The notes below the pieces were generated by a model. The model did not search any database, had not been told where the DNA came from, and saw nothing but the letters and a program-made list of their open reading frames with translations. Of a stretch of DNA of 25,098 nt, positions 24,363 through 25,098 are shown piece after piece. The DNA lies in the NCBI GenBank assembly GCA_016932145.1, contig JAFGDI010000188.1:1-25098 (forward strand). Direction: 5' to 3'. This DNA comes from Sedimentisphaerales bacterium. Its GTDB lineage: Bacteria; Planctomycetota; Phycisphaerae; Sedimentisphaerales; SM23-30. The translations under genes and the position numbers were made by a program. Within the stretch, counting starts at the first letter, position 1. Every line of letters begins with the position of its first letter.

Positions 24363-24427
24363 CGTAAGTATGGTTCTCTCACTCCCAGAAATGCAACTTT
24401 AAAAATGACAGCTACTTACGAGAACCA
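24363..24427 (-). promoter_or_regulatory. Interleaved inverted repeats abutting the C11 gene start
   Basis: On the mRNA strand the order is TGGTTCTC (24427-24420), CGTAAGTA (24420-24413, sharing one C), a 34-base loop, GAGAACCA (24378-24371), TACTTACG (24370-24363), then ATG. The first block pairs perfectly with the third and the second with the fourth. This is pseudoknot order, or two mutually exclusive 8-bp hairpins. Confidence 0.6.
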
Positions 24428-24496
24428 CCTGAAATAATAAAGGCTCAGGAAGGGCTCTCTTTTCTCCTGTAAGTAATTATGCCTGCTTTGCTTATT

Positions 24497-24519
24497 ATAC
24501 TATAATATTGGTATAGTAT
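24497..24519. promoter_or_regulatory. Inverted repeat, possible operator
   Basis: Perfect 8-bp arms ATACTATA / TATAGTAT with a 7-base spacer. It overlaps the candidate -10 of the C11 gene, where a dimeric regulator could act. A/T-rich, so it may also be chance. Confidence 0.4.
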
Positions 24520-24527
24520 GTCGTAAA
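24499..24527 (-). promoter_or_regulatory. Possible sigma70-type promoter for the C11 gene
   Basis: Minus strand TTTACG (24527-24522), 17 bases, TATAGT (24504-24499), with 4/6 and 5/6 consensus matches. The resulting leader of about 130 bases would contain the interleaved repeats. Confidence 0.35.
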
Positions 24528-24689
24528 AATCAAATCTACATAGATAATATCGGCCAAATCCATATACCATATAATCTTACGACTCAAAAAATAAACAGAA
24601 ATTACCAGCCAGAAAGCGCTCTTGCTTACTGCCCCAGACAATTATGGTTATAGGACTATGCTTAACCCTTAACTTTCCGGCCAATTCGA

Positions 24690-25098
24690 TCACTGCTCAG
24701 AAGAGCTTTTGTCCTCATCGGCATTTATATCTGATATGGTATTATCGTTACCAGCAGTCTGTCCTTCTGCCGCTGACTGCTGCTCACTCTGGGAAGAGGT
24801 AGTACCATTTTCGTCGCACTCCTTATGCTCGCCATGCGAATGGGGAAATGATATTCCTTCAAAGAGTTCATTAACATGAGTCTCAAGATAACATTCAGAA
24901 AGGTCGATCTCATCTTCATGCTTACGAAGCATAACATAAATTTGCGTTGCAGTTGTATAATAGTAACTGCAAGCATACGCCGGGAGGATAAGCACAACAC
25001 TCTGACATGCCAGACGGATCAGCCAGGCACATACCGCCTCACCGCCAGAGAGCAAATGCCATTGTATCGCCGGCAATAACGCCGTAAAAGAAGGAACC
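24690..25098 (-). CDS. Membrane protein of unknown function, 3' part only
   Basis: The frame is open through the right edge of the window, so the true start lies outside and only the last 135 residues are seen. The visible part begins in hydrophobic sequence: a transmembrane segment (about VCAWLIRLACQSVVLILPAY) followed by SYYYTTATQIYVMLRKHEDEIDL. This transition from membrane to a charged stretch resembles the ends of planctomycete multi-pass membrane proteins, but I cannot name the family. The last ~55 residues are a low-complexity acidic, Ser/Gln-rich tail after a His-containing stretch (FPHSHGEHKE), presumably cytosolic and disordered. An internal TTG at 25076 is not a likely start. Confidence 0.65.
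   Translation of the reverse strand, partial: VPSFTALLPAIQWHLLSGGEAVCAWLIRLACQSVVLILPAYACSYYYTTATQIYVMLRKHEDEIDLSECYLETHVNELFEGISFPHSHGEHKECDENGTTSSQSEQQSAAEGQTAGNDNTISDINADEDKSSSEQ

Larger units (their letters stand above)
24363..24689. other. Intergenic region, 327 bases
   Basis: No gene seen. From the C11 gene outward it holds the interleaved repeats, a third GTAAGTA at 24469-24475, the inverted repeat at 24497-24519 with promoter-like elements, a 7-bp inverted repeat GTCGTAA / TTACGAC (24520-24526, 24577-24583), and a T-rich run on the minus strand near 24585-24597. No convincing terminator for the gene entering from the right. Confidence 0.6.

Noticed and set aside
24363..24427. A stable classical H-type pseudoknot with both stems complete
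   Set aside because: The two stems share a base and have no connecting bases between 1 and 2 or between 1' and 2', which makes full simultaneous formation sterically unlikely. Alternative hairpins are preferred.
1..25098. tRNA, rRNA, CRISPR arrays, insertion sequences or prophage genes
   Set aside because: Looked for throughout on both strands. I saw no tRNA-like T-arm motifs in context, no regularly spaced repeats and no transposase or integrase reading frames.

Overview
The window looks like chromosome from a flagellated planctomycete, most likely of the Phycisphaerae (Sedimentisphaerales-type). This rests on the moderate GC content, the very large secreted protein ending in a dockerin-like pair of calcium-binding repeats, a planctomycete-style fibronectin III module, and flagellar P- and L-ring genes that imply a Gram-negative envelope. 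Taxonomy is inferred from gene content; there is no rRNA gene here.

Layout. 170-1549 (+) encodes a GAF-GGDEF diguanylate cyclase, convergent with a minus-strand group trpS - scpA - xth (4621 to 1568). That group is driven by a good sigma70-type promoter at 4681-4709 and is marked by four copies of a palindromic REP-like element, one of them inside the scpA reading frame. A strong intrinsic terminator (4763-4799) separates it from the flagellar block. The flagellar block (16965 down to 4893, all minus strand) reads: 63-aa unknown - flgF - flgG - flgA - flgH - flgI - flgJ - flgN - flgK - flgL - fliW - csrA - flagellin. Gaps are short, with two 4-base stop/start overlaps, so this is probably one operon covering distal rod, P/L rings, hook-filament junction, their export chaperone, the FliW/CsrA control pair and the filament subunit. 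A sigma54-like promoter lies upstream (17070-17085).

Divergent from it (+) are a GT4-type glycosyltransferase and a GDP-mannose 3,5-epimerase, one base apart, probably the end of a surface-glycan operon. Convergent with these is a 1549-residue secreted clostripain-family (C11) protein with duplicated beta modules, an amidotransferase-like domain inserted in a fibronectin III domain, and a dockerin-like end. The window closes with the 3' part of a membrane-protein gene (minus strand).

The most interesting signal is post-transcriptional. GGA motifs sit in hairpin loops, the classical CsrA target, at the flagellin leader (three, one holding the Shine-Dalgarno sequence in the loop of a perfect 6-bp stem), at the fliW Shine-Dalgarno (perfect 6-bp stem), at flgF and at the tip of a long operon-leader hairpin. 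The flgL ribosome site matches the nine-base CsrA core. Since csrA and fliW lie in the same operon, this points to operon-wide CsrA-FliW feedback on flagellar assembly, wider than the known flagellin-only circuit.
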